Assembly (NCBI GenBank): GCA_946406095.1
Contig: CAMJJO010000033.1
Span: forward strand, 1 to 13,196
From: an uncultured Bacteroidales bacterium
GTDB taxonomy: Bacteria > Bacteroidota > Bacteroidia > Bacteroidales > UBA932
Length of the DNA stretch: 13,196 bases
Direction of reading: 5' to 3'
The notes below the pieces were generated by a model. That model was not told where the DNA came from. It searched no databases and saw only the letters and a program-made list of their open reading frames with translations. Position numbers and translations under genes: made by a program. Positions 1-6,323 of the stretch are shown here, piece after piece. Position 1 is the stretch's first letter. The number at the start of each line of letters is the position of its first letter.

Positions 1-1
1 C

Positions 2-1138
2 GAATCCCGCAATCCCATTGTGGAGAACGGCACCCTCGAAGACGACCAGCTGCGCAGGGACTTCACCATCAATGCGATGGCCTTCTCTCTTCAGGAAGAG
101 GACTTCGGCGCCCTGGTGGATCCTTTCGGAGGGATCAGGGACCTTGCCGCAGGCATCATTCGCACACCGCTGGATCCGGACACTACCTACTCCGACGATC
201 CCCTGCGCATGCTGCGGGCCGTACGATTCGCCACCAAGCTCAGCACTCCCGAGCATCGCTTCACCATAGTTCCCGAATCCATAGAATCCATGAGGCGGAT
301 GGCCCCGAGGATGGAGATTCTCTCGAAAGAAAGGATTGCGGAGGAGCTTAACAAGATGCTGCTCTGCGCTCGCCCTTCCATGGCCTTCGAGCTGATGGAC
401 GAGGCCGGCCTGCTGGAGGGCATACTCCCCTGGATATCAGCCCTCAAGGGTGTCGAAACCATAGACGGGCGCGGGCATAAGGACATCTTCACCCACACCC
501 TGGCAGTGCTGGACAACGTTGCCGAAGCATCAGACAATCTCTGGCTGCGCTGGGCCGCGCTGCTGCACGACGTGGGCAAGGCAGCCGTGAAGAAGTACGA
601 CCCCCGACTCGGCTGGACCTTCCACGGGCACGATGTCGTGGGATCCAAGATGGTTCCCAAGATTTTCGCATCGCTGAAGCTGCCCCTCGACGAGAAACTG
701 AAATATGTGAAGAAGCTTGTATGGCTGCACATGCGTCCCATCGCCCTGGTGGACGACGAGGTCACGGATTCCGCAGTCCGCAGGCTCCTGTTCGATGCCG
801 GCGACGACATAGACGACCTGATGACACTCTGCAATGCGGACATCACCTCCAAGAATCCGGTGAAAGTCGCCCGCATACGCGCGAACTTCGAGCTAGTGAA
901 GCAGAAACTGGTGGAGGTGGAAGAGAAAGACGCCCTGCGCAACTTCAAGAACCCCATCAGCGGAGACTACGTCATGCAGGTCTACGGCATCGAGCCCTGC
1001 AACACCATAGGCCAGCTTAAGGAAATCATCAAGGAGGCGATCCTGGAGGGAGAGATCGGCAACAATTTCGAGGAGGCTGATGCCCTGATGCGCAAGAAAG
1101 CGCCAGAATTCGGGCTGGTGGAAGTCAAGCAGCAATAG
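2..1138 (+). CDS. cca: CCA tRNA nucleotidyltransferase with HD domain (5' end missing)
   Basis: Adds or repairs the 3' CCA end of tRNAs in the cytoplasm; neither tRNA gene in this window encodes CCA, so this enzyme is needed to mature them. The reading frame is open from base 2, and 378 residues are present. The visible part starts inside the nucleotidyltransferase head: DDQLRRDFTINAMA, then the metal/primer-side VDPFGGIRDL, then SDDPLRMLRAVRFA and RIAEEL of the tRNA-binding neck. The middle holds an HD phosphohydrolase-like domain (HTLAVLDN, LLHDVGKA, FHGHDVVG). The GS and DxD catalytic motifs should lie just upstream, outside the window; roughly 90-100 residues are probably missing compared with family members of about 470. 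The next gene starts 2 bases after the stop, so they are likely cotranscribed. Whether the HD domain is active as a phosphatase cannot be seen. The family assignment is secure. Confidence 0.96.
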   Translation, partial: ESRNPIVENGTLEDDQLRRDFTINAMAFSLQEEDFGALVDPFGGIRDLAAGIIRTPLDPDTTYSDDPLRMLRAVRFATKLSTPEHRFTIVPESIESMRRMAPRMEILSKERIAEELNKMLLCARPSMAFELMDEAGLLEGILPWISALKGVETIDGRGHKDIFTHTLAVLDNVAEASDNLWLRWAALLHDVGKAAVKKYDPRLGWTFHGHDVVGSKMVPKIFASLKLPLDEKLKYVKKLVWLHMRPIALVDDEVTDSAVRRLLFDAGDDIDDLMTLCNADITSKNPVKVARIRANFELVKQKLVEVEEKDALRNFKNPISGDYVMQVYGIEPCNTIGQLKEIIKEAILEGEIGNNFEEADALMRKKAPEFGLVEVKQQ

Positions 1139-1140
1139 CC

Positions 1141-2103
1141 GTGCTTATCAACGAATATATCGACTACCTGCGCGGTGTGCGGAGATATTCTCAGCGCACC
1201 CTGGAGTTGTATGAGCAGATATTGGAGGAATTCGAGGGTTCGAAAGAAGCCCTGACCGCCACCGGCATACGCAACTACGAAGTTCATCTGCTGGATACGA
1301 AGAAAGAGAGCGCCCGCACTGTCGGGCTGCATCTGAGCGTGCTGAGCGGATACTGCAAGTTCCTGATGAAGCGGGGGGATCTGGCTTCCAACCCTGTGCG
1401 GCTGGTAAAACGGCCGAAAGAAGAGAAGCGCCTGCCCACTTTCTACAGGGAGGATGCGATGAAAGAGTATTTCAGTTCCACCGAGTGCAATGCAGATGCG
1501 GAGGCGTTGGAGTTCCTGAAATCCCTTCCCGCGACGGATCCGGTTGCCAGAGGCCTATACGAAAAAAGGCTCCGCCGTATGATAGTGGCACTCCTCTTCG
1601 GCACCGGCATACGCCGCAGCGAACTTATCTCACTGAATATAGGCTCATTGAACCGCGGCAGGAAAACCTTGTCCGTGCTGGGAAAGGGCGACAAGATGCG
1701 AGAAATTCCCGTCGTAGCTTCGTTATATGACGAAATTTTACTATATTTGAGTGCAGCCGACTATGTATTTGGGGCAGACGGCAGGGCGGATTCCCCGCTT
1801 TTGCGCACGCCGAAAGGCGCAAGGCTCTATCCCGTCTATGTAGACAGGGCGGTCAAAGAAGAACTGGCAGGTTCGGAGGGCTTCACCGGCAAAAAGTCGC
1901 CGCATGTGCTCAGGCACACTATCGCGAGCGAACTTCTGGACGAAGGCACCGACCTCAACTCCATCAAGGAAATGCTCGGCCACTCTTCCCTTGCAGCCAC
2001 CCAGGTCTACACCCACAACACCATAGAAAGGCTGAAGAAAGTGTACGAAAACGCCCATCCAAGGGCAAATAAAAACGGAGGTAAATATGGAGATCAAGAT
2101 TAA
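1141..2103 (+). CDS. xerC: Tyrosine recombinase, XerC/XerD type
   Basis: Site-specific tyrosine recombinase of 320 residues, the size of the housekeeping enzymes that resolve chromosome dimers at dif. An N-terminal SAM-like DNA-binding domain (about 1-100) precedes the catalytic domain. All six catalytic positions are visible: R158 in GTGIRRSEL, K182 in GKGDKMREIP, H255 and R258 in HVLRHT, H281 in LGHSS and the nucleophile Y290 in QVYTH. The start is GTG, 2 bases after the cca stop, without a ribosome binding site; the compact spacing and a protein beginning MLINEYIDYLRG support it. The end overlaps hpf by 17 bases. No att sites, cassette repeats or cargo genes surround it, so a chromosomal Xer role is more likely than a mobile-element integrase. 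The sequence alone does not separate XerC from XerD, so the symbol is provisional. Confidence 0.88.
   Translation: MLINEYIDYLRGVRRYSQRTLELYEQILEEFEGSKEALTATGIRNYEVHLLDTKKESARTVGLHLSVLSGYCKFLMKRGDLASNPVRLVKRPKEEKRLPTFYREDAMKEYFSSTECNADAEALEFLKSLPATDPVARGLYEKRLRRMIVALLFGTGIRRSELISLNIGSLNRGRKTLSVLGKGDKMREIPVVASLYDEILLYLSAADYVFGADGRADSPLLRTPKGARLYPVYVDRAVKEELAGSEGFTGKKSPHVLRHTIASELLDEGTDLNSIKEMLGHSSLAATQVYTHNTIERLKKVYENAHPRANKNGGKYGDQD
2077..2082 (+). promoter_or_regulatory. Strong Shine-Dalgarno sequence of hpf
   Basis: GGAGGT ends 4 bases before the ATG at 2087 and lies inside the 3' end of the recombinase gene. It is a near-perfect match to the anti-Shine-Dalgarno sequence. No other gene start in this window has a comparable site, as expected for Bacteroidota, where the 16S rRNA tail is normally occluded. 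It fixes the hpf start. Confidence 0.85.
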
Positions 2104-2383
2104 GACCCTCAAATTCGACGCCGACCAGAAGCTGGTCGAGTATGTCGAGAAAAAAGTTTCCAAACTGGACAAGTTCTTCCTTGGCGCAGCAGACGTGGCA
2201 GAGGTTACCTTGTCCCTGCTCTCTGAGCCCGACAACAAGCAGGCCAAGATCCAGATGCACGTCAAAGGAGACGACCTCATCATCGAGCGCAACTCTCATA
2301 GCTTCGAGCAGGCGATTACCGACTGCGTGGATGCAATGAAAGAAAAGCTGACGCGCAAGAAAGAGAAGACCTACGATATCTAG
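2087..2383 (+). CDS. hpf: Ribosome hibernation promoting factor, short form (HPF/RaiA family)
   Basis: Binds the decoding and mRNA channel of the 30S subunit and silences idle ribosomes, for example in stationary phase. At 98 residues it is the short form: one beta-alpha-beta-beta-beta-alpha domain with no C-terminal dimerisation domain of the long HPFs. Family features visible are the N-terminal strand IKIKTLKFDAD, the Lys-rich first helix (VEYVEKKVSKLDKFF), the basic strand with IIER, and the final helix FEQAITDCVDAMKEKLTRKKEK with its positively charged end that contacts rRNA. It starts 17 bases before the recombinase stop and is probably the last gene of the cca-recombinase-hpf unit, ending at the hairpin at 2414-2440. 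Its strong ribosome binding site is unique in the window and suggests its own translational control. Confidence 0.94.
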   Translation: MEIKIKTLKFDADQKLVEYVEKKVSKLDKFFLGAADVAEVTLSLLSEPDNKQAKIQMHVKGDDLIIERNSHSFEQAITDCVDAMKEKLTRKKEKTYDI

Positions 2384-2413
2384 TATATCGAGTCATATAC
2401 CACTAAAAGTGAA

Positions 2414-2440
2414 AGCCGCCCTTACGGACGGCTTTTTTCT
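2414..2440. terminator. Bidirectional terminator between hpf and tRNA-Ser
   Basis: AGCCGCCC (2414-2421) and GGACGGCT (2426-2433) form an 8-pair stem with a 4-base loop, followed on the + strand by a run of six T (2433-2438). In the + RNA the stem has one C-A mismatch. In the - RNA that pair becomes a U-G wobble and the loop reads GUAA, a GNRA tetraloop. It can therefore end hpf on one strand and tRNA-Ser on the other. Confidence 0.85.
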
Positions 2441-2442
2441 TG

Positions 2443-2530
2443 CGGAAGGACAGGGATTCGAACCCTGGATACCCTTTGGGGGTACACGCGCTTTCCAGAC
2501 GCGCCTCTTCAGCCACTCGAGCATCCTTCC
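2443..2530 (-). tRNA. tRNA-Ser (anticodon GGA)
   Basis: Read on the - strand, the 88-base gene has a perfect 7-pair acceptor stem, GGAAGGA with TCCTTCC, then discriminator G as usual for serine tRNAs. The anticodon stem CGCGT/GCGCG frames the loop CTGGAAA, giving anticodon GGA, which reads UCC and UCU. The long variable arm (TACCC..GGGTA) confirms the serine type. The T-arm is CAGGG-TTCGAAT-CCCTG. CCA is not encoded: the bases after G are CAA. Its promoter -7 box lies 10 bases upstream. Confidence 0.97.
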
Positions 2531-2540
2531 TTTTGCGCTG

Positions 2541-2548
2541 CAAATATA
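2541..2548 (-). promoter_or_regulatory. Promoter -7 box of tRNA-Ser
   Basis: TATATTTG on the - strand fits the Bacteroidota -7 consensus TAnnTTTG and lies 10 bases before the mature 5' end of tRNA-Ser. About 20 bases further upstream only a partial GTTT match to the -33 box is present. Read-through from tRNA-Val is an alternative source of transcript. Confidence 0.6.
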
Positions 2549-2560
2549 CAAAAATATTTT

Positions 2561-2594
2561 AAAATAAACCTGCAGACGGACTGCAGGTTATTTT
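2561..2594. terminator. Terminator between tRNA-Val and tRNA-Ser
   Basis: AACCTGCAG (2567-2575) and CTGCAGGTT (2581-2589) form a perfect 9-pair stem with a 5-base loop, extended by A-rich and T-rich flanks. Each arm contains CTGCAG. On the - strand the hairpin begins about one base past the tRNA-Val discriminator and is followed by TTATTTTAAAATATTTTT, so it most likely ends tRNA-Val. Confidence 0.8.
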
Positions 2595-2595
2595 G

Positions 2596-2670
2596 TGGGC
2601 GCAGACGGATTCGAACCGCCGACCCCCTGCTTGTAAGGCAGGTGCTCTGAACCAGCTGAGCTATGCGCCC
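2596..2670 (-). tRNA. tRNA-Val (anticodon TAC)
   Basis: Read on the - strand, the 75-base gene has the acceptor stem GGGCGCA with TGCGCCC and discriminator A, the D-arm with AGCTCAGCTGGTTCAGAGC, the anticodon stem CCTGC/GCAGG around the loop CTTACAA, and the T-arm CGGCGG-TTCGAAT-CCGTCTG. Anticodon TAC reads GUA and, when modified, other Val codons. CCA is not encoded. It has a near-consensus promoter directly upstream and its own terminator downstream, so it is probably a single-gene transcript. Confidence 0.97.
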
Positions 2671-2683
2671 TTCAAAGCGGGTG

Positions 2684-2714
2684 CAAAGATATAATAAAAA
2701 ATTGAACCGACAAA
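2684..2714 (-). promoter_or_regulatory. Promoter of tRNA-Val
   Basis: On the - strand, TTTG (2714-2711) is followed by 19 bases and then TATCTTTG (2691-2684), a full match to the Bacteroidota -33/-7 promoter. The -7 box ends 13 bases before the tRNA 5' end. The -33 box falls in the loop and stem of the glpF terminator, so the two elements share DNA. Confidence 0.8.
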
Positions 2715-2733
2715 AAATGTCGGTTCAATTTTT
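2697..2733 (-). terminator. Terminator of the glpK-glpF operon
   Basis: AAAAATTGAACCGACA (2697-2712) and TGTCGGTTCAATTTTT (2718-2733) are perfect inverted repeats of 16 bases with a 5-base loop, followed on the - strand by a T-rich tract. The glpF stop codon TAA (2734-2732) overlaps the start of the hairpin. It is nearly symmetric, but on the + strand no gene runs into it. Confidence 0.92.
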
Positions 2734-3469
2734 AGAACACCAGCAGATATAATCCTGCCGCGAGGCACGCACCGGCCAGGGGGCCGAGAACAGGAACCCA
2801 GGAATAAGCCCAGCCGCTGTCCCTCTTGCCAGCGATGGGCAGGATAGCGTGTGCGCAACGAGGGCTAAGGTCGCGGGCAGGGTTCATCGCATATCCCGTC
2901 GTGCCGCCCAGAGACATACCTATGGCCATGATCACGCAGGTGACAGGCAGACTGCCGATGGCGCCGATGGAAGCGTTGGCATCCCCCACGGAGAACACGT
3001 TGCTGCCCCAGCCGATGGCAAGGATGCAGAAAACGAGCAGCCAGGTGGCCACGCACTCGCACCAGAAATTGCGCCACTTGTTGTCGATGGCAGGCATGGT
3101 GCAGAATGTGCCAAGAATGGTATCCGGCTGGTCTGCAGTTGCCTTGTAATGATCTTTATAGAAAGACCAGACAAGGCACGCTCCCAGGAAACCGCCGATC
3201 ATCTGGGCGATGATATAGCCGGGGACCAGTGCCCAGGAGAACAGGCCGGCAACAGCAAGGCCTACGGTAACCACAGGATTGAGGTGAGCACCCGAAACCG
3301 GCCCGGAAATCAAAACGCCGAGCATCACGGCGAGGCCCCATCCCAGGGCTATCACCACCCATCCGCCACCTTTGGCTTTGGATTTATTGAGAGAAGTGGC
3401 TGCGCAAACTCCGTCACCGAGCAACACCAGCACCAAGGTGCCGATCAATTCGAAAACGTACTGTATCAT
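2732..3469 (-). CDS. glpF: Glycerol uptake facilitator (aquaglyceroporin, MIP family)
   Basis: Inner-membrane channel that lets glycerol diffuse into the cell, where GlpK traps it as glycerol 3-phosphate. At 245 residues with about six hydrophobic helices it has the MIP layout. The two pore half-helix motifs are SGAHLNPVVT (N64-P65-V66) and GYAMNPARDLSPR (N196-P197-A198-R199-D200). The Asp after NPAR is the classic mark of glycerol facilitators as opposed to water-only aquaporins. The first motif is NPV rather than the usual NPA. The gene starts 3 bases after the glpK stop, without a ribosome binding site, so the pair is one operon. Its stop codon lies in the terminator stem. Exact solute range cannot be read from the sequence. 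Confidence 0.95.
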   Translation of the reverse strand: MIQYVFELIGTLVLVLLGDGVCAATSLNKSKAKGGGWVVIALGWGLAVMLGVLISGPVSGAHLNPVVTVGLAVAGLFSWALVPGYIIAQMIGGFLGACLVWSFYKDHYKATADQPDTILGTFCTMPAIDNKWRNFWCECVATWLLVFCILAIGWGSNVFSVGDANASIGAIGSLPVTCVIMAIGMSLGGTTGYAMNPARDLSPRCAHAILPIAGKRDSGWAYSWVPVLGPLAGACLAAGLYLLVF

Positions 3470-3472
3470 AAT

Positions 3473-4951
3473 CTACTTATTTATAGTTCTGGAAATAGCA
3501 TCCGCCCAGCCGGCCTTGAGGGGCGCGGTGTCCAGTTCAGACGGGGTGAAAGTGCGCTCTGCCTGCCACTGGCCGCGTATCTCCTCGAGCGAAGACCAGA
3601 ATCCGACAGCCAGACCTGCCAAGTAGGCCGCTCCCATTCCGGTAGTTTCCGTCACTTTCGGGCGCACCACTGCCGCGCCGAGCACATCCGACTGGAACTG
3701 CATCAGCAGATTGTTGCGGGAAGCTCCGCCGTCCACTTTCAGCTCCGCAAGCTTCACTCCGGCATCCTTCTCCATGGCAGAGACGATATCCATGGTCTGG
3801 AAGGCTATGCCCTCCAATGCGGCACGGGCGATGTGGGCCGCCGTGGCGCCGCGGGTGATGCCGCAGATGGTGCCGTGGGCGTACTGGTCCCAATAAGGAG
3901 CACCCATACCGGTGAGGGCCGGCACGAAGTACACTCCGCCGTTATCCGGCACTGATGCTGCCAATGCTTCCACATCGGATGAACTGCGGATTATGCCGAG
4001 GCCGTCCCTGAGCCACTGCACCACCGATCCTCCTACGAAGATCGAGCCTTCAAGGGCGTAGTTCACTGTGTCCCCTATCTTCCAGGCTATGGTGGTGAGG
4101 AGTTTGTTCTTGGAAAGGATGGGCTTGGTGCCGGTATTCATCAGCAGGAAGCAGCCGGTGCCGTAGGTATTCTTCACTGAGCCGGGCGCTGTGCACATCT
4201 GCCCGAAAAGGGCGGACTGCTGGTCCCCGGCGATGCCTGCGATTGGCACTTCGTGTGCGAAGATGGTGGTTTTGGTGTAGCCATAGACCTCGGAAGAAGA
4301 CTTCACCGCCGGCAGCATGGAGGCAGGGATTCCGAGCAGCTCCAGCATCTCCTTGTCCCACTCCAAAGTGTTGATATTGAAGAGCATGGTGCGGGAGGCG
4401 TTGGTCACGTCGGTAATGTGCACCTCGCCCTTGGTGAGCTGCCAGACCAGCCAGCTGTCCACGGTTCCAAAGCGAAGTTTTCCAGCTTCGGCACGCTCGC
4501 GTGCGCCGGGCACGTTGTCCAGTATCCACTTGATCTTGGTGCCGGAGAAGTATGCGTCGATGATCAGGCCCGTCTTCTCACGGATCTTGTCGGTCAGGCC
4601 GCGAGCCTTGAGCTCGTCGCAGAAGGCGGAGGTGCGGCGGTCCTGCCAGACGATTGCATTGCAGACCGGCTTGCCGGTTTCGGCATCCCAGACTATAGTG
4701 GTTTCACGCTGGTTGGTGATGCCTATAGCCGCTATGTTCTTGCCGTTGATTCCAATCTTGGAGATGGCTTCCGCAATCACGGCAGCCTCCGATGCCCATA
4801 TTTCCATAGGGTCGTGCTCCACCCAGCCGGGCTGGGGAAAGTGCTGGGTAAACTCCATCTGAGCCACGCTGCAGACATTGCCGTCGTGGTCGAAAACCAG
4901 CGCGCGGGAAGAGCTGGTGCCCTGGTCGAGTGCTAGAATGTATTTGGTCAT
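3473..4951 (-). CDS. glpK: Glycerol kinase
   Basis: Phosphorylates glycerol to sn-glycerol 3-phosphate with ATP; cytoplasmic, first step of glycerol use. The 492 residues are full length for the FGGY kinase family. Visible landmarks are the N-terminal nucleotide-binding DQGTSSSR (9-16), glycerol-binding R82-E83 in NQRETTIVWD, Y134 in AYFSGTKIKW, the catalytic-base region GDQQSALFG (D243), and the C-terminal adenosine-side motif VDGGASRNNLLMQFQSD. It leads a two-gene operon with glpF. The position that carries the PTS-phosphorylated histidine in Firmicutes enzymes (upstream of EVPIAG) appears not to be His here, so that control is probably absent (inference by eye). No glycerol-3-phosphate dehydrogenase gene is in the window. 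The ATG at 4951 is supported by the immediate DQGTSSSR context. Confidence 0.97.
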   Translation of the reverse strand: MTKYILALDQGTSSSRALVFDHDGNVCSVAQMEFTQHFPQPGWVEHDPMEIWASEAAVIAEAISKIGINGKNIAAIGITNQRETTIVWDAETGKPVCNAIVWQDRRTSAFCDELKARGLTDKIREKTGLIIDAYFSGTKIKWILDNVPGARERAEAGKLRFGTVDSWLVWQLTKGEVHITDVTNASRTMLFNINTLEWDKEMLELLGIPASMLPAVKSSSEVYGYTKTTIFAHEVPIAGIAGDQQSALFGQMCTAPGSVKNTYGTGCFLLMNTGTKPILSKNKLLTTIAWKIGDTVNYALEGSIFVGGSVVQWLRDGLGIIRSSSDVEALAASVPDNGGVYFVPALTGMGAPYWDQYAHGTICGITRGATAAHIARAALEGIAFQTMDIVSAMEKDAGVKLAELKVDGGASRNNLLMQFQSDVLGAAVVRPKVTETTGMGAAYLAGLAVGFWSSLEEIRGQWQAERTFTPSELDTAPLKAGWADAISRTINK

Positions 4952-4974
4952 TTTCAGTGTTATTTTTAACTTTG
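4943..4974 (+). promoter_or_regulatory. Promoter of the two-part glycosyltransferase gene
   Basis: TTTG (4943-4946), a 20-base spacer and TAACTTTG (4967-4974) match the Bacteroidota promoter. The -7 box ends 19 bases before the ATG at 4994. The -33 box lies inside the first codons of the divergent glpK gene. Confidence 0.75.
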
Positions 4975-4976
4975 CA

Positions 4977-4984
4977 TAAAGATA
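4977..4984 (-). promoter_or_regulatory. Possible -7 box for glpK
   Basis: TATCTTTA on the - strand differs by one base from TAnnTTTG and lies 25 bases before the glpK ATG. No convincing TTG is found at -33. glpK must have a promoter in this short divergent gap or within the neighbouring gene; this is the best candidate but weak. Confidence 0.35.
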
Positions 4985-4993
4985 CGATTTTTT

Positions 4994-6295
4994 ATGGAAA
5001 GAGTGAACATTTTCCGTCCTGCATCCTTCAGCACGGCCGAAATCCGCAAGATTGCGTCAGCAGCAGATACCGATTATACCATTATTTATACCAGGCCGAC
5101 GGAGCTGAAATTCATCAACTTCGGTCTGGAGCGTATGGTGCAGGTGGCCGACGACACCTGCGCGGCCATGGTTTACTCCGACCATTTCAACGGCGAGGAA
5201 CCCGCTCCCGTAATCGACTACCAGGAAGGTTCCCTCAGGGATGACTTCGATTTCGGAGGCGTGCAGATGTACAGGACCAGCGTCCTGAAAGAGGCTGTCG
5301 CCGGGATGGATGAAGACTACCAGTTTGCGGGATTGTACGACCTGCGCCTGCGGGCCTCGCGTCTTGGCAGCCTTGTGCATATTCCGGAGTTCCTCTATTA
5401 CGAGATCGATACCGACAAAAGAGATTCGGGAGAAAAGCAGTTCGATTATGTGGATCCCAAGAACAGGGCGGTCCAGATAGAGATGGAGAACGCCTGCACC
5501 TCGCACCTGAAGGCTGTCGGGGCCTGGTTGGAGCCCACATTCAAGGATATCGACCTGAAGGCCGGGGATTTCGAGTACGAAGCATCCGTCGTCATCCCCT
5601 GCAAGAACCGGGTGCGCACCATTGCAGATGCCATCCGCAGCGCCCTTTCGCAGAAAACGAAGTTCAAGTACAACGTCATAGTAGTGGACGACAATTCCAC
5701 CGACGGCACGGTGGAGGTGATAAAGTCTTTCCAGGAGGATCCGCGCCTTATCTACATCGCCCAGGACAGGAGCTATCACGCCATCGGCGGCAACTGGAAT
5801 GCAGCCCTTCACCACCCCAAGTGCGGACGTTTCGCCCTTCAACTGGATTCGGACGATCTGTATAGCGACGAGAATACCGTGCAGAAGTTCGTGGATGCCT
5901 TCTACGGGCAGAACTGCGCGATGGTCGTAGGCACCTACAGGATTACGGACTTCGAGCTGAACACGATTCCCCCGGGAGTGATCGATCACAAGGAGTGGAC
6001 CCTGGAGAACGGCCGCAACAACGCGCTGAGGGTGAACGGGTTGGGCGCTCCGCGTGGATTCTTTACTCCGCTGCTGCGGGAGCTGAATTTCCCTACCACC
6101 AAGTATGGCGAGGATTATGCGGTCGGGCTCCGGGTGAGCAGGGAATACCGTATCGGCCGAATCTACGACGTGATGTACAACTGCCGCCGCTGGGAAGACA
6201 ATTCCGACCACGGGCTGGACATCGCCAAGGTGAATGCGAATAACTTCTACAAGGATCGTCTGCGCACTATAGAACTGTTGGCGCGCAAGAAATAA
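4994..6295 (+). CDS. Two-part family 2 glycosyltransferase
   Basis: Probably transfers a sugar from a nucleotide sugar to a surface glycan or lipid carrier; acceptor unknown. The C-terminal part (about 195-433) is a complete GT-A fold: ASVVIPCKNR (197-206), VDDNSTDGT (231-239), the metal-binding LDSDD (284-288) and a likely catalytic-base ED in KYGEDYAVGLR (373-374). The N-terminal 190 residues look like a shortened second GT-A-like unit: a strand at IIYTRPTEL, a DxD-like MVYSDHF (60-65), then a stretch resembling a GT acceptor region with GLYDLRLRAS, but without the usual start with PxxN and DDGS. No membrane segment is seen, so the enzyme is cytoplasmic or peripheral. It is transcribed alone from a promoter overlapping glpK, and ssrA follows after 28 bases. 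The start is supported by the promoter just upstream and the stop-bounded frame. Confidence 0.85.
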   Translation: MERVNIFRPASFSTAEIRKIASAADTDYTIIYTRPTELKFINFGLERMVQVADDTCAAMVYSDHFNGEEPAPVIDYQEGSLRDDFDFGGVQMYRTSVLKEAVAGMDEDYQFAGLYDLRLRASRLGSLVHIPEFLYYEIDTDKRDSGEKQFDYVDPKNRAVQIEMENACTSHLKAVGAWLEPTFKDIDLKAGDFEYEASVVIPCKNRVRTIADAIRSALSQKTKFKYNVIVVDDNSTDGTVEVIKSFQEDPRLIYIAQDRSYHAIGGNWNAALHHPKCGRFALQLDSDDLYSDENTVQKFVDAFYGQNCAMVVGTYRITDFELNTIPPGVIDHKEWTLENGRNNALRVNGLGAPRGFFTPLLRELNFPTTKYGEDYAVGLRVSREYRIGRIYDVMYNCRRWEDNSDHGLDIAKVNANNFYKDRLRTIELLARKK

Positions 6296-6307
6296 TTCGT
6301 ATATTTG
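6277..6307 (+). promoter_or_regulatory. Promoter of ssrA
   Basis: GTTG (6277-6280), a 19-base spacer and TATATTTG (6300-6307) match the Bacteroidota promoter. The -7 box ends 16 bases before the mature tmRNA 5' end. The -33 box lies in the last codons of the glycosyltransferase gene. Confidence 0.8.
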
Positions 6308-6323
6308 CAGCCGCAAACTTTCT

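Noticed and set aside
20..22. GTG as start of the cca gene
   Set aside because: The frame is open upstream with conserved residues (ESRNPIVENG), and the catalytic head would be missing; the gene is simply cut by the window edge.
1141..2103. Integrase of a mobile element or integron
   Set aside because: There are no att repeats, cassette array, phage or transfer genes nearby, and the neighbours on both sides are core genes. The tRNA genes nearby are intact without a duplicated 3' end.
2374..2390. Small inverted repeat CGATAT..ATATCG around the hpf stop codon
   Set aside because: Only 6 A/T-rich pairs and no T run; the real terminator lies 24 bases downstream.
2849..3955. A 368-codon open frame on the + strand opposite glpF and the end of glpK
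   Set aside because: It overlaps both genes of a secure operon and its product shows no family features.
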